A stretch of DNA of 29,359 bases from Spirochaetales bacterium UBA6872 (lineage in GTDB: Bacteria; Spirochaetota; Spirochaetia; Sphaerochaetales; Sphaerochaetaceae). The position numbers and the translations under genes were made by a program. Shown here in pieces: positions 15,955 through 23,483 of the stretch. Below the pieces are notes generated by a model. It made no database searches and was not told where the DNA came from. It saw only the letters and a list, made by a program, of their open reading frames with translations. Location of the stretch: assembly GCA_002452215.1 (NCBI GenBank), contig DKCO01000040.1, positions 1 through 29,359 of the forward strand. Reading direction: 5' to 3'. Each line of letters opens with the position of its first letter. Position 1 is the stretch's first letter.

Positions 15955-17124
15955 TTATACCACCTTTATTAGAGACCCCAATGTCGAAAATACAGATCCC
16001 GCAATCACAATAATCTGAAAAGGAAGAGAGCCAAATTTGCCACAGATCTTGCTCTCTTTCACTCTTCTACGTGATATGTTATATGCACATATAACACCTA
16101 TGCCAGTCAACACCTGGACAACACCTGCAAGACGTGTAAATCCCACAAATTCCTCAAGTCCAAGAAGAGCTATCACAAGACATGGAAATGAAGATGAGAA
16201 CCAGCTTATTTTATTACTCAGGCCAGTTTTCTCAGCAATGATATCCCTTAGATTCAATGTGTTTGCCCAGAATGATGTAGATAGTGCCAGCAATGAAAAC
16301 ACATATCCAATAATTCCAATCCAACCACCAAGTTTTCCAGAAAGATCAACAAGTGCTCCATTCTGGCTAATCGATTGTCCCATTCCAACAAGCGTCATGA
16401 ACGCAATTGCTATGATGAGCAAAAGATTGATTCCTGTCCCCAATGCAATGGCACATCTTATCTTCTTTACGTCGCCATTGACACCTTTGACAACTTGAGG
16501 AACACTCATAACTGCCGATAGCGAAAATGCAACCATTGAATACAATGCAATCACATTTGAAAAAGCGACAAAATGTGAAGGAAGAGGATTTCTCTCTCCT
16601 AGCATGACAGCGACAAATATAATTCCAATTACTCCAACCATAGAGGATACAGAGATTTTCTCTGCAATACCTACAGCCTTCATTCCCAGATACACAACTA
16701 ATGTAGCAAGTATGTAATAAGTCAGTTGTGCAACTTTAACAGGAAGTCCAAACCAAGACGAGAATACAGCCCCGCCTCCACTTATAAAGCCTGCAACATT
16801 GACCAGCACAGAAAAACCCATGATCACAAAAGCAAGAGTGCTGAAAATCACACCAAAGCGACATTTAAATAGCTCTTGGTCAAAGATTGTTATAAATTGA
16901 GCGCCACTGTTGTTGAGACTTAATTCAGCAATCATTAAGTGGAGCAGCAAATTTACGATGTACACAATTATGATTATCAACAGAAAATCACTCCATGAGT
17001 TTCTGGATGCAAGATATGGGACCGCCAATACGCCGGACCCTACTCCATGTCCTATTATAATGCTGGTTGCTTCTAAAAATGTTAATTCACTCTCACTCTT
17101 GATTTCTTTCATATTGGACTGCAC
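15955..17124 (-). CDS. Amino-acid permease, aromatic amino acid (HAAAP) type
   Basis: This 389-residue permease of the APC superfamily has about 11 membrane helices. The family's first-helix signature for substrate binding is present as IIIGHGVGSGVLAVPYLASR. Further family-like stretches are NVIALYSMVAFSLSAVMSVP and SFWANTLNLRDIIAEKTGL. It most resembles the Trp/Tyr/Ser permease group (PF03222), so proton-coupled uptake of an aromatic or hydroxy amino acid is likely. GTG 17124 is preceded by AAGAGA; ATG 17112 is an alternative. A minus-strand TATAAT at 17160-17155 could be the -10 element. It is a single-gene unit facing the helicase gene. Confidence 0.8.
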   Translation of the reverse strand: MQSNMKEIKSESELTFLEATSIIIGHGVGSGVLAVPYLASRNSWSDFLLIIIIVYIVNLLLHLMIAELSLNNSGAQFITIFDQELFKCRFGVIFSTLAFVIMGFSVLVNVAGFISGGGAVFSSWFGLPVKVAQLTYYILATLVVYLGMKAVGIAEKISVSSMVGVIGIIFVAVMLGERNPLPSHFVAFSNVIALYSMVAFSLSAVMSVPQVVKGVNGDVKKIRCAIALGTGINLLLIIAIAFMTLVGMGQSISQNGALVDLSGKLGGWIGIIGYVFSLLALSTSFWANTLNLRDIIAEKTGLSNKISWFSSSFPCLVIALLGLEEFVGFTRLAGVVQVLTGIGVICAYNISRRRVKESKICGKFGSLPFQIIVIAGSVFSTLGSLIKVV

Positions 17125-17382
17125 TTGATAAATCTCTTAGCTCGATATGCCTGTATTATAATTCATAGATGTTCAGAAAATAGATATTTTTTGAATGTTC
17201 TTTGAAAGCTTTCGACAAATTTTAAAAATATTCATTATCTATATGCGATGGTAGAGCAATGGACAGAAATGATCGACAAGTCAGGAGATACTTGTTTTTG
17301 TAAAACTTGCTTGCATGACATTTCGAGATTGGCTTTTATACAAACTCTAGTTACAGGAAAGCACAAGTCTCAATAAATTATG
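17125..17382. other. Intergenic region between divergent permease and ATPase genes
   Basis: It contains the likely permease -10 element (TATAAT, minus strand, 17160-17155). No gene or RNA was recognised in the rest. The repeat pair that controls or marks the ATPase gene begins at 17383. Confidence 0.4.
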
Positions 17383-17408
17383 CCGTAAATACGGGAAAAT
17401 TCTTCGAG
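17383..17408 (+). repeat. ATPase-1 upstream repeat, copy A
   Basis: This 26-bp unit starts with the perfect palindrome CCGTAAATACGG (arms CCGTA/TACGG) and continues GGAAAATTCTTCGAG-like to 17408. It differs from copy B by one base. Directly after it come TATACT (17411-17416) and a nine-codon mini-ORF starting at ATG 17418. Confidence 0.85.
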
Positions 17409-17456
17409 TATATACTTATGACAGGCTATTTGCTATCATTGAGCTGAAAAATAAAT

Positions 17457-17482
17457 CCGTAAATACGGGAAAATTTTTCGAG
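17457..17482 (+). repeat. ATPase-1 upstream repeat, copy B
   Basis: This is the second copy of the 26-bp unit, 74 bases after copy A, with the same CCGTA/TACGG palindrome. Its last bases form part of GAGG (17480-17483), the likely ribosome site for the ATG at 17491, so a protein bound here would block translation signals as well as transcription. Confidence 0.85.
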
Positions 17483-17490
17483 GCTTAAAA

Positions 17491-18792
17491 ATGAGATTAC
17501 AAAGAAAAGAGTATCTAGAGAAGCTCATAGCAAAGAAAAATAATGGCAGAGTCAAGATTATTACAGGAATTAGACGTTCTGGAAAATCATATTTGATCTT
17601 CGAACTATTTACAGAATATTTGAAATCTCAAGGAGTTGGAGAAGAAGAAATTATATCTTTGGCTCTCGATGATATTTCCAGTGCCAGATACAGAAACCCT
17701 TTCGAACTAGATAGTTATATCCGCTCTCAGATGACAGACCAATCCAAACGATATTATATCTTGCTCGACGAAATCCAGTTTGTATCAGAAGTCCAAAATC
17801 CATATCTCGATGATCCATATTCGAAGGTTGGTTTTGTTGATGTAGTTCTAGGACTTATGAAGCTTAAAAATGCAGATGTCTATATCACTGGCAGCAACTC
17901 AAAGTTGCTCTCCATCGACATATTAACGCAATTCAGAGACAGAGGAGATGAAATCAAAGTTTATCCACTTTCATATAAAGAGTTTTACGAAGCATATGAA
18001 GGCGATAAGCATAATGCATGGAAAGACTACTACACATATGGTGGCATGCCATATATTCTGTCTCTTCCAAGCCATGAAGACAAAAGCAAATATCTGAAAG
18101 ATTTATTTGAGCAAACTTATATAAAAGATGTTATAGAAAGACACTCTATCATCAATGATACTGATGTGCTAGAAGATTTGCTCAATATGCTCGCGTCTTC
18201 TATTGGTTCACTTACTAACCCGAAAAAACTCGCCAATACTTTTGACAGCGTAAAACACAAAAGGATCTCATCTGCGACTATAGGTAAATATCTTGAATAC
18301 TTTTCTGAGTCATTTTTAATCTCAAAAGCTTCACGCTATGATATCAAGGGAAAATCATATATCTCTACCCCATCCAAATACTATTTCATGGATGTTGGAC
18401 TAAGAAATGCAAAACTTGGCTTCAGACAACAAGAAGAGAGCCATATTATGGAGAATGTACTTTATATAGAATTCCTAAGACGTGGGTTTGATGTAGATGT
18501 AGGCGTCGTCGAATACAACTATAAAGACGAAAATGGGAAATCCAAATGCAAAAAGCTAGAAATAGACTTTGTCATAAACAAAGGAATAGAGCGCTACTAC
18601 GTTCAAAGTGCTTTAAATGTTGCAACAACAGAAAATAGAGAGCAAGAGATAGCATCTCTACTTCGCATTCCTGACTCTTTCAAAAAGGTGGTAGTTGTTG
18701 GAGGGAATATAAACCCATGGAAAGACGAGAAGGGAATCCTTTATGTAGGAATTGAGCAATTCTTATTAGATAAGAACGCAATAAATATCTGA
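17491..18792 (+). CDS. AAA ATPase/DUF4143 protein 1, with repeat pair upstream
   Basis: This 433-residue protein has an AAA_14 ATPase domain: Walker A GIRRSGKS (26-33), Walker B YILLDEIQ (89-96) and sensor ITGSNS (132-137). A winged-helix-like segment (NPKKLANTFDSVKHKRISSA) lies near 243-262, before the C-terminal nuclease-like DUF4143 domain. That domain keeps E321 and E357-x-D359, but the E-x-K strand is replaced by YYVQSAL (Q372), so nuclease activity is uncertain. The ATG is served by GAGG inside repeat copy B. The cellular function of the family is unknown. Two palindromic repeats cover the promoter and leader, suggesting tight, perhaps self-regulated, expression. Confidence 0.85.
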   Translation: MRLQRKEYLEKLIAKKNNGRVKIITGIRRSGKSYLIFELFTEYLKSQGVGEEEIISLALDDISSARYRNPFELDSYIRSQMTDQSKRYYILLDEIQFVSEVQNPYLDDPYSKVGFVDVVLGLMKLKNADVYITGSNSKLLSIDILTQFRDRGDEIKVYPLSYKEFYEAYEGDKHNAWKDYYTYGGMPYILSLPSHEDKSKYLKDLFEQTYIKDVIERHSIINDTDVLEDLLNMLASSIGSLTNPKKLANTFDSVKHKRISSATIGKYLEYFSESFLISKASRYDIKGKSYISTPSKYYFMDVGLRNAKLGFRQQEESHIMENVLYIEFLRRGFDVDVGVVEYNYKDENGKSKCKKLEIDFVINKGIERYYVQSALNVATTENREQEIASLLRIPDSFKKVVVVGGNINPWKDEKGILYVGIEQFLLDKNAINI

Positions 18793-18828
18793 TACAAAAT
18801 CAACTTGCATAAATGGTATTTCCTCCCT

Positions 18829-19075
18829 TCAATATTCATAGGCGACCCTCTCGGCGCGGTTGTTTTTGCTCATTTTTGTAGAAGGTCTCGAGTAGACTTC
18901 AAAAACATCTTTCATGCCGACGACAAAGGAGGTATTTTGGCCTGGAGGTATACACCACATATTCCTTATATGAGTCTATTTCCTCCTCAGCCTTTTTCTC
19001 CTTCAGGAGAATGACGTTTGCCATCCATATAAGGGCTGCCGAACTTTTAATTTTCTTTACAATATCTGATAGTTT
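18829..19075 (-). pseudogene. Collapsed remnant of an IS630-family transposase
   Basis: On the minus strand, one frame (about 19075-18960) has KKKLSDIVKKIKS then ALIWMANVILLKEKKAEEEI, like the N-terminal HTH region of IS630 transposases. A second frame (18960-18829) has WCIPPGQNTSFVVGMKDVFE followed by VYSRP. This matches the typical 'WCIPPeqNaeFVarMEDVLdvY-RP' segment. It then jumps to RAERVAYEY, like the later 'xRvDYEYxRnGT' segment, and a stop. The catalytic DDE region is missing. This is an internally deleted, frameshifted copy, and no terminal inverted repeats were identified. The remaining sequence of 18793-19392 shows nothing else recognisable. Confidence 0.6.
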
Positions 19076-19392
19076 TTTCTTCCGATGATAGGACAATTGA
19101 TAGATTCTCTGCAACCTGAAAGAGCCCGTGAATAAAGTAGCGAAAGAAGAATTTGAAAGCAAACCTCATCTAATATTAAAATTCTTTCATTGAAAAACAA
19201 GCTTAATTTAGTGCGAAAGAGATTTAATGTTAAAAGATGAGGATATGCTGGAGATAATAATACCAACATTTCCACAAATAGAAAAGGAGGGCGCCTCATT
19301 CTATCGACTTATAAACCAAATTTAGCAAAGTTGTCACTAACAACAGACATCTCTTTCATCCTGAATATTTGATTAACTTCCTAACTGCATTC

Positions 19393-19421
19393 TTCGGAAA
19401 TTTATGCTAAAATTCCGATTA
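19393..19421 (+). repeat. ATPase-2 upstream repeat, copy A
   Basis: This 29-bp unit is identical to copy B, with inverted arms TCGGAA (19394-19399) and TTCCGA (19413-19418). It contains ATGCTAAAATTCCG, which reads as a six-codon mini-ORF ending TAG just after the repeat. Confidence 0.9.
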
Positions 19422-19424
19422 TAG

Positions 19425-19453
19425 TTCGGAAATTTATGCTAAAATTCCGATTA
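19425..19453 (+). repeat. ATPase-2 upstream repeat, copy B
   Basis: This is an exact 29-bp duplicate of copy A, 32 bases downstream (about three helical turns). It ends 9 bases before the ATG at 19463, just before the AGAGG ribosome site, so both copies must overlap the promoter and leader. Confidence 0.9.
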
Positions 19454-19462
19454 AGAGGTAAA

Positions 19463-20623
19463 ATGGAATACATAAAGAGAGTTCTTCAGATCAACGAAAT
19501 TCTAAAAGAGAGCTCGATGTTTCTCTTTGGTCCAAGGATGACTGGAAAGACAGCTCTGATTGAAAATGAGATAAATCCAGAGGATACAATCTTGTCTATA
19601 AGTTTTCTAAACGATGAGACTCTTATTGCTTTTCAGCAAAATCCGATTCTGCTTAGGTCCATGCTCAAAGGCAAGAAAGATGGTGTTGCAATAATAGATG
19701 AAGTACAGCTCTTTCCAACTATTTTAAAGGATGTTCAACATATAATTGGGCACTCTGATATACACTTTCTCTTAACAGGCTCAAGCTACAGGCGTTTAAG
19801 AAAAAATCAAAGCAACTTCCTCGGAGGCAGGGCTGGAATTATTTCTCTTCATCCTTTTGTCTGGCCAGAGATAAAACACACTGAACCCACACTAGAGAAA
19901 ATATTCGAATCCGGCCTATTGCCAAAATTCTTCTTATCCGAAAACTGTTCGATTCTCGAAAGAAACTATGTACAAGGATACTTAAAAGAAGAAATAGGAA
20001 ATGAAAGCCTGGTTCGAAACCTTAGTGCATTTAGCAATTTCTTGGTTTTTGCATCTAGTGAAAATACCGAAATCTTGAATTTCTCAAATATATCCAGAGA
20101 TATTGGGATTTCAGCAGATTCAATAAAGGGATGGTATCAAATTCTTGTAGATACATTCTTAGGCTACTACCTTGATCCATACAGAAAAGGCTCAAAACGC
20201 ATTCCTGTAAATACATCAAAGTTTTATTTTTTTGATGTTGGCATTGCAAGAGTAGCAGCCAGAATGCCAGTTCCAGCTGATACAATGACAGAATTTGGAA
20301 AACTATTCGAAAACTACATATTTACAGAACTCAGAGCATTCATAGACTACAATCTATTGGACGATGAATTGTTTTTTTGGAGGACAAGGGATGGCTATGA
20401 AGTAGACTTCGTAATCGATGGAAAAGTAGCAATCGAAGTTAAAACAACGAAGAACATAACCAACAAAGACCTAAAAGGATTAAGAGAGTTCAAAAAGGAG
20501 AATGCTGTAAAAAACTACATTGTCGTGGCAAGAGAAGTCTTTGAATGGACAACAGATGATGGCATCAAGATAATACCGTGGAAAATCTTTCTTGATAAAC
20601 TCTGGACGAGAGAGATTCTATAG
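19463..20623 (+). CDS. AAA ATPase/DUF4143 protein 2, convergent partner of protein 3
   Basis: The 386-residue product has Walker A GPRMTGKT (23-30), Walker B AIIDEVQ (76-82), sensor LTGSS (104-108) and the paralogue-specific box FLGGRAGIISLHPFVWPEIK. A winged-helix segment (FSNISRDIGISADSIKGWYQ, about 207-226) precedes the DUF4143 nuclease-like domain, where E283, E313-x-D315 and IEVK (E325, K327) are all kept. ATG 19463 is chosen because AAGAGG lies four bases upstream; the in-frame ATG at 19436 lies inside repeat copy B. It is collinear with protein 3 over its whole length, and the two stop codons share the 6-bp palindrome CTATAG. No function is established for the family. Confidence 0.87.
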   Translation: MEYIKRVLQINEILKESSMFLFGPRMTGKTALIENEINPEDTILSISFLNDETLIAFQQNPILLRSMLKGKKDGVAIIDEVQLFPTILKDVQHIIGHSDIHFLLTGSSYRRLRKNQSNFLGGRAGIISLHPFVWPEIKHTEPTLEKIFESGLLPKFFLSENCSILERNYVQGYLKEEIGNESLVRNLSAFSNFLVFASSENTEILNFSNISRDIGISADSIKGWYQILVDTFLGYYLDPYRKGSKRIPVNTSKFYFFDVGIARVAARMPVPADTMTEFGKLFENYIFTELRAFIDYNLLDDELFFWRTRDGYEVDFVIDGKVAIEVKTTKNITNKDLKGLREFKKENAVKNYIVVAREVFEWTTDDGIKIIPWKIFLDKLWTREIL

Positions 20624-21811
20624 CTCTATTATTTTGCCATCCCATAGTTCTTCAAGAAATTGCTTGTATGGATAGATGTATATTCCATCTTCTGTTTTTC
20701 GCTTGTACTCTTCTCTACAAACAACGATATACTCTGTACAAACAAATTCATCCATTAGAGCTCTAAGCCCTTTTAGATCTTTTTTCTCATTTATTTGTCT
20801 ACAAGATTTCACTTCTATCGCAACTTGTGGCAAATAGATAAAGTCAACTTCAAGTCCTGTAGTCGTTCGCCAATAGTAAAGATTACGACGCTTTTCCTCG
20901 TCTCCTTTGTAATCAATGTAGGAGATCAATTCATGAGCAATATAATGTTCAAAGAATTTTCCAAATTCGCTCATATTCTCATTTGGCACAGGCATACCCA
21001 AGATGGAACGAAGTACACCAACATCGAAGAAATAGTATTTGGACTTATCTATGGCTTTTCTTTTTCTTCCATTGCCATAGACAGGTAGTTCATAGCCTAT
21101 TAACATATCGGAAAGGATGGAATACCATTCTCTTATTGTGTTCTTGGATCTTCCAAGATCGCTTGCGATATTGCTGTAGTTGATTATCTCTCCAGAAGAC
21201 AAAGCAGCCATTTCAACGAAATTCGAAAATGGCAAAAGATTCCTCACATATCCTTCAGAGCATACTTCATCTACAAGGTATGTGCTCCAATAGCTAGAGA
21301 GCAACTTGTCAGATTCTTTGGATAAGTATATAGCAGGCAGTAACCCAGTTTTAAAAATATGTTCTAATGAGAAATCGATATCTTTTATTTCCGGCCATAC
21401 CAATGGATGAAAAATACATTTTCCAGCTCTGCCACCAAGCATATTTACATGAGCATTTTTCAATCGTCTTGCACTTGAACCTGTAAGAATAAATCTGAAT
21501 CCAGTTGTTTCGATTATATTATGAATCTCATTCAAAAGATCTGGGACAAGTTGGATCTCATCAATAACAACAATGCCTTCGTCTCCATCCAAGGCCCTTA
21601 CTTCATCTGACAGCAAGGCTGGATCTTTTGTATAACGCATTCGTTTTCTGGAATCAAGCAAATCTATATTGAGCTTTATACTATTCTTAATTTGATGAAG
21701 CAAATAGCTTGACTTGCCTGTTTGCCTAGCTCCGAACAGAAACTGCGACTGCAATGAAATACGATTTGATAAATCAAGGATTCGCTTGATATACATTTGC
21801 TCTCTTTCCAT
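20618..21811 (-). CDS. AAA ATPase/DUF4143 protein 3, convergent partner of protein 2
   Basis: The 397-residue product has Walker A GARQTGKS (27-34), Walker B VVIDEIQ (81-87) and sensor LTGSS (109-113). It shares the box MLGGRAGKCIFHPLVWPEIK with protein 2. A winged-helix segment (YSNIASDLGRSKNTIREWYS) precedes the nuclease-like domain, with E288, E321-x-D323 and IEVK (E333, K335). The start is either ATG 21811, six bases after a TAAAAT -10 box (leaderless), or ATG 21796 (MYIKRIL), preceded by GGAAAGAGAG; the latter aligns with protein 2 (MEYIKRVL). A duplicated 25-bp repeat lies upstream of the promoter. Expression of either gene should produce transcripts antisense to the other's end. Confidence 0.87.
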   Translation of the reverse strand: MEREQMYIKRILDLSNRISLQSQFLFGARQTGKSSYLLHQIKNSIKLNIDLLDSRKRMRYTKDPALLSDEVRALDGDEGIVVIDEIQLVPDLLNEIHNIIETTGFRFILTGSSARRLKNAHVNMLGGRAGKCIFHPLVWPEIKDIDFSLEHIFKTGLLPAIYLSKESDKLLSSYWSTYLVDEVCSEGYVRNLLPFSNFVEMAALSSGEIINYSNIASDLGRSKNTIREWYSILSDMLIGYELPVYGNGRKRKAIDKSKYYFFDVGVLRSILGMPVPNENMSEFGKFFEHYIAHELISYIDYKGDEEKRRNLYYWRTTTGLEVDFIYLPQVAIEVKSCRQINEKKDLKGLRALMDEFVCTEYIVVCREEYKRKTEDGIYIYPYKQFLEELWDGKIIEL

Positions 21812-21817
21812 GGCTTT

Positions 21818-21846
21818 ATTTTAATTGTTTTCAATAAAAATGCAAA
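21818..21846 (-). promoter_or_regulatory. Candidate promoter of ATPase 3
   Basis: On the minus strand TTTGCA (21846-21841), a 17-base spacer and TAAAAT (21823-21818) end six bases before ATG 21811. The nearer repeat copy begins only nine bases above this -35. Confidence 0.45.
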
Positions 21847-21855
21847 TAAAAGCTT

Positions 21856-21880
21856 ATTTTGTTCAGTACTACTTCCGATT
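21856..21880 (-). repeat. ATPase-3 upstream repeat, promoter-proximal copy
   Basis: This 25-bp unit, in gene orientation, begins AATCGGAAGTAGTACTG and ends AACAAAAT. It is identical to the distal copy and lies directly upstream of the putative -35. TCGGAA is shared with the ATPase-2 repeat in the same orientation to its gene. Confidence 0.9.
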
Positions 21881-21887
21881 TTTATTA

Positions 21888-21912
21888 ATTTTGTTCAGTA
21901 CTACTTCCGATT
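21888..21912 (-). repeat. ATPase-3 upstream repeat, distal copy
   Basis: This exact 25-bp duplicate is placed 32 bases from the proximal copy, the same period as at ATPase 2. It abuts the clpP terminator. Confidence 0.9.
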
Positions 21913-21915
21913 ATG

Positions 21916-21944
21916 AAAGAAAAATGATAGGAGCTACCCTATCA
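21916..21944 (-). terminator. Rho-independent terminator of clpP
   Basis: On the minus strand TGATAGG (21944-21938) pairs with CCTATCA (21931-21925) around a 6-base loop, followed by TTTTTCTTT. Confidence 0.8.
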
Positions 21945-21951
21945 TCCCTAT

Positions 21952-22521
21952 TTAGATTTCACTCTTTGAAGATACTATCTTTCCTACCAAGCCATATTCT
22001 TTTGCCTCTAAAGCAGTCATCCAGAAATCCCTCTCTGTATCCTCTGAGACCTTTTCCAATGTGTTCCCTGTTGCATTTGCAATAAGTTGATCAAGTCTCT
22101 TTCTTAATTCAGCAATCTTATCTGCATATATGGAGATATCGATTGCAACACCCTTCATCTCTGAAAGAGGTTGGTGGATAAGATATGTGGAATTCTCAAG
22201 AGCAAAGCGTCTTTCCTTCGGTACAGCAAGATAGATAAGAGCAGCTGCAGATGCAACAAGGCCCATTCCTACAATCTTCACTGGGCTCGATACGAATCGA
22301 ATCATATCATAGATTGCAAAACCAGCATCCACATCCCCTCCAGGGCTATTTATATATACGACAATCGGATCGCTACTATCGCTATCGAGAACAAGGATCT
22401 GCCTTGCAAATGCATCTGCCAAATCCTTGTTAATCTCACCAGAGATCAATAACGATCTAGTCTTCAATAGTTTTTCATTCAAGCTCATATCGTCGTTTTT
22501 ATTTTTGTTTTCGTTTTCCAT
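21952..22521 (-). CDS. clpP: ATP-dependent Clp protease proteolytic subunit
   Basis: This 189-residue ClpP is the barrel-forming serine peptidase fed by Clp ATPases. The triad is complete: S91 in GLVASAAAL, H116 in YLIHQPLS and D165 in EDTERDFWM. INSPGGDVDAGFAIYDMIR is the conserved strand-helix element. The serine motif differs from the usual AASMGAxLL, and the N-terminus (MENENKNKNDD) is charged, so it may be a secondary ClpP paralogue. No clpX or lon gene adjoins it. It is divergent from era. No well-spaced Shine-Dalgarno site exists, and a -10 box lies seven bases before the ATG, so it may be leaderless. ATG at codon 12 (MSLNEKLL) is an alternative. Confidence 0.9.
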   Translation of the reverse strand: MENENKNKNDDMSLNEKLLKTRSLLISGEINKDLADAFARQILVLDSDSSDPIVVYINSPGGDVDAGFAIYDMIRFVSSPVKIVGMGLVASAAALIYLAVPKERRFALENSTYLIHQPLSEMKGVAIDISIYADKIAELRKRLDQLIANATGNTLEKVSEDTERDFWMTALEAKEYGLVGKIVSSKSEI

Positions 22522-22528
22522 ATAACGA

Positions 22529-22557
22529 AATATACCTTAAAACTCTCTCTTTGGAAA
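22529..22557 (-). promoter_or_regulatory. Candidate leaderless promoter of clpP
   Basis: On the minus strand TTTCCA (22557-22552), a 17-base spacer and TATATT (22534-22529) end seven bases before the clpP ATG. Confidence 0.5.
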
Positions 22558-22566
22558 CGTCTTTGA

Positions 22567-22595
22567 TTGCGTGATGGGAAAATCTTTTATATACT
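22567..22595 (+). promoter_or_regulatory. Candidate leaderless promoter of era
   Basis: TTGCGT (22567-22572), a 17-base spacer and TATACT (22590-22595) end six bases before the era ATG. It is back to back with the clpP promoter, with nine bases between the two -35 boxes. Confidence 0.5.
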
Positions 22596-22601
22596 CACAC
22601 C

Positions 22602-23483
22602 ATGAAAGTAGCAACAGTATCTGTAATCGGAAGGCCATCGTCTGGAAAATCAACACTTGTAAATACAATTTGCGAGATGAAAGTGTCAATCACAAGCCCT
22701 GTACCTCAAACAACAAGAAACAAAATAAGAGGAATATATACAGACCAAAGAGGGCAACTTGTATTCATAGACACACCTGGCTACCATATTTCCGAAAAAG
22801 AGATAAACAAGAGGATGCAAGAAGTTACTATATCAGCTCTTTCTGATAGCGATATAATCTTATATGTTCTCGATGGCACAAGGGGCGCAAAAAAAGAAGA
22901 AGAGACTCTTGTTGGCATGATCAAGAAAGCAAATGTCCCTGTAGTCTGTGCAATAAACAAGAAGGATATTTTAACAAAGAATAATATAGAGGACTCCGAA
23001 TTCTTCTTATCAGAGAACTTTCCTTCCTCTGCGATATGCCTTTGCTCTGCGAAAGACGATGACGGAATCGATGAGCTATTGATCGAGATCTTCAAACTTG
23101 CAAAAGATGGAGAGATGCTTTATAGCCCAGAGCAATACACAGACCAGGACCTTGAATTCAGAATAAGCGAGATTATACGCGAAAAAGCAATGCAAAAGCT
23201 GTCGGATGAACTGCCACATGTAATATTCGTCGATGTCTCCGACTTGGAATACAATGCCGATAAAAACCATGTCTGGATTCGTGCATTTATAAATGTCGAG
23301 AGAGATGGACAGAAAGGTTTTCTTGTAGGCAAAGGTGGCGAGAATATCAAGAGAATAGGCTCAGAGGCAAGAAAAGAAATCAGAAGGATATTCCCCGGAA
23401 GCTCTGTAAGGCTCGATTTGCAAGTAAAGACAGCAGAGAAATGGAGAACAAACTCCATTGCTCTCGATAAAATCTTCAAATAG
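22602..23483 (+). CDS. era: GTPase Era
   Basis: This 293-residue GTPase binds 16S rRNA and acts in 30S subunit assembly. G1 is GRPSSGKS (10-17), the G2 threonine is in PQTTR (35-39), G3 DTPG (57-60), G4 NKKD (119-122) and G5 SAK (149-151). The C-terminal KH domain has the RNA-binding loop VGKGGENI (242-249). Length and order match the family. No ribosome site lies before the ATG, and the -10 box is six bases away, suggesting a leaderless message. Its last eight bases overlap the end of the convergent ABC exporter gene, and no terminator is visible between them. Confidence 0.96.
   Translation: MKVATVSVIGRPSSGKSTLVNTICEMKVSITSPVPQTTRNKIRGIYTDQRGQLVFIDTPGYHISEKEINKRMQEVTISALSDSDIILYVLDGTRGAKKEEETLVGMIKKANVPVVCAINKKDILTKNNIEDSEFFLSENFPSSAICLCSAKDDDGIDELLIEIFKLAKDGEMLYSPEQYTDQDLEFRISEIIREKAMQKLSDELPHVIFVDVSDLEYNADKNHVWIRAFINVERDGQKGFLVGKGGENIKRIGSEARKEIRRIFPGSSVRLDLQVKTAEKWRTNSIALDKIFK

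Noticed and set aside
16037..16498. Plus-strand frame of 153 codons
   Set aside because: It is antisense to the permease, whose membrane helices and start signature are clear.
18805..19014. Plus-strand 69-codon frame after ATPase 1
   Set aside because: It is antisense to the IS630 remnant and has no ribosome site or recognisable motif.
19393..19453. Possible CRISPR array
   Set aside because: Only two copies occur with a 3-base gap, so there are no spacers; the same design at other ATPase genes points to regulatory repeats.
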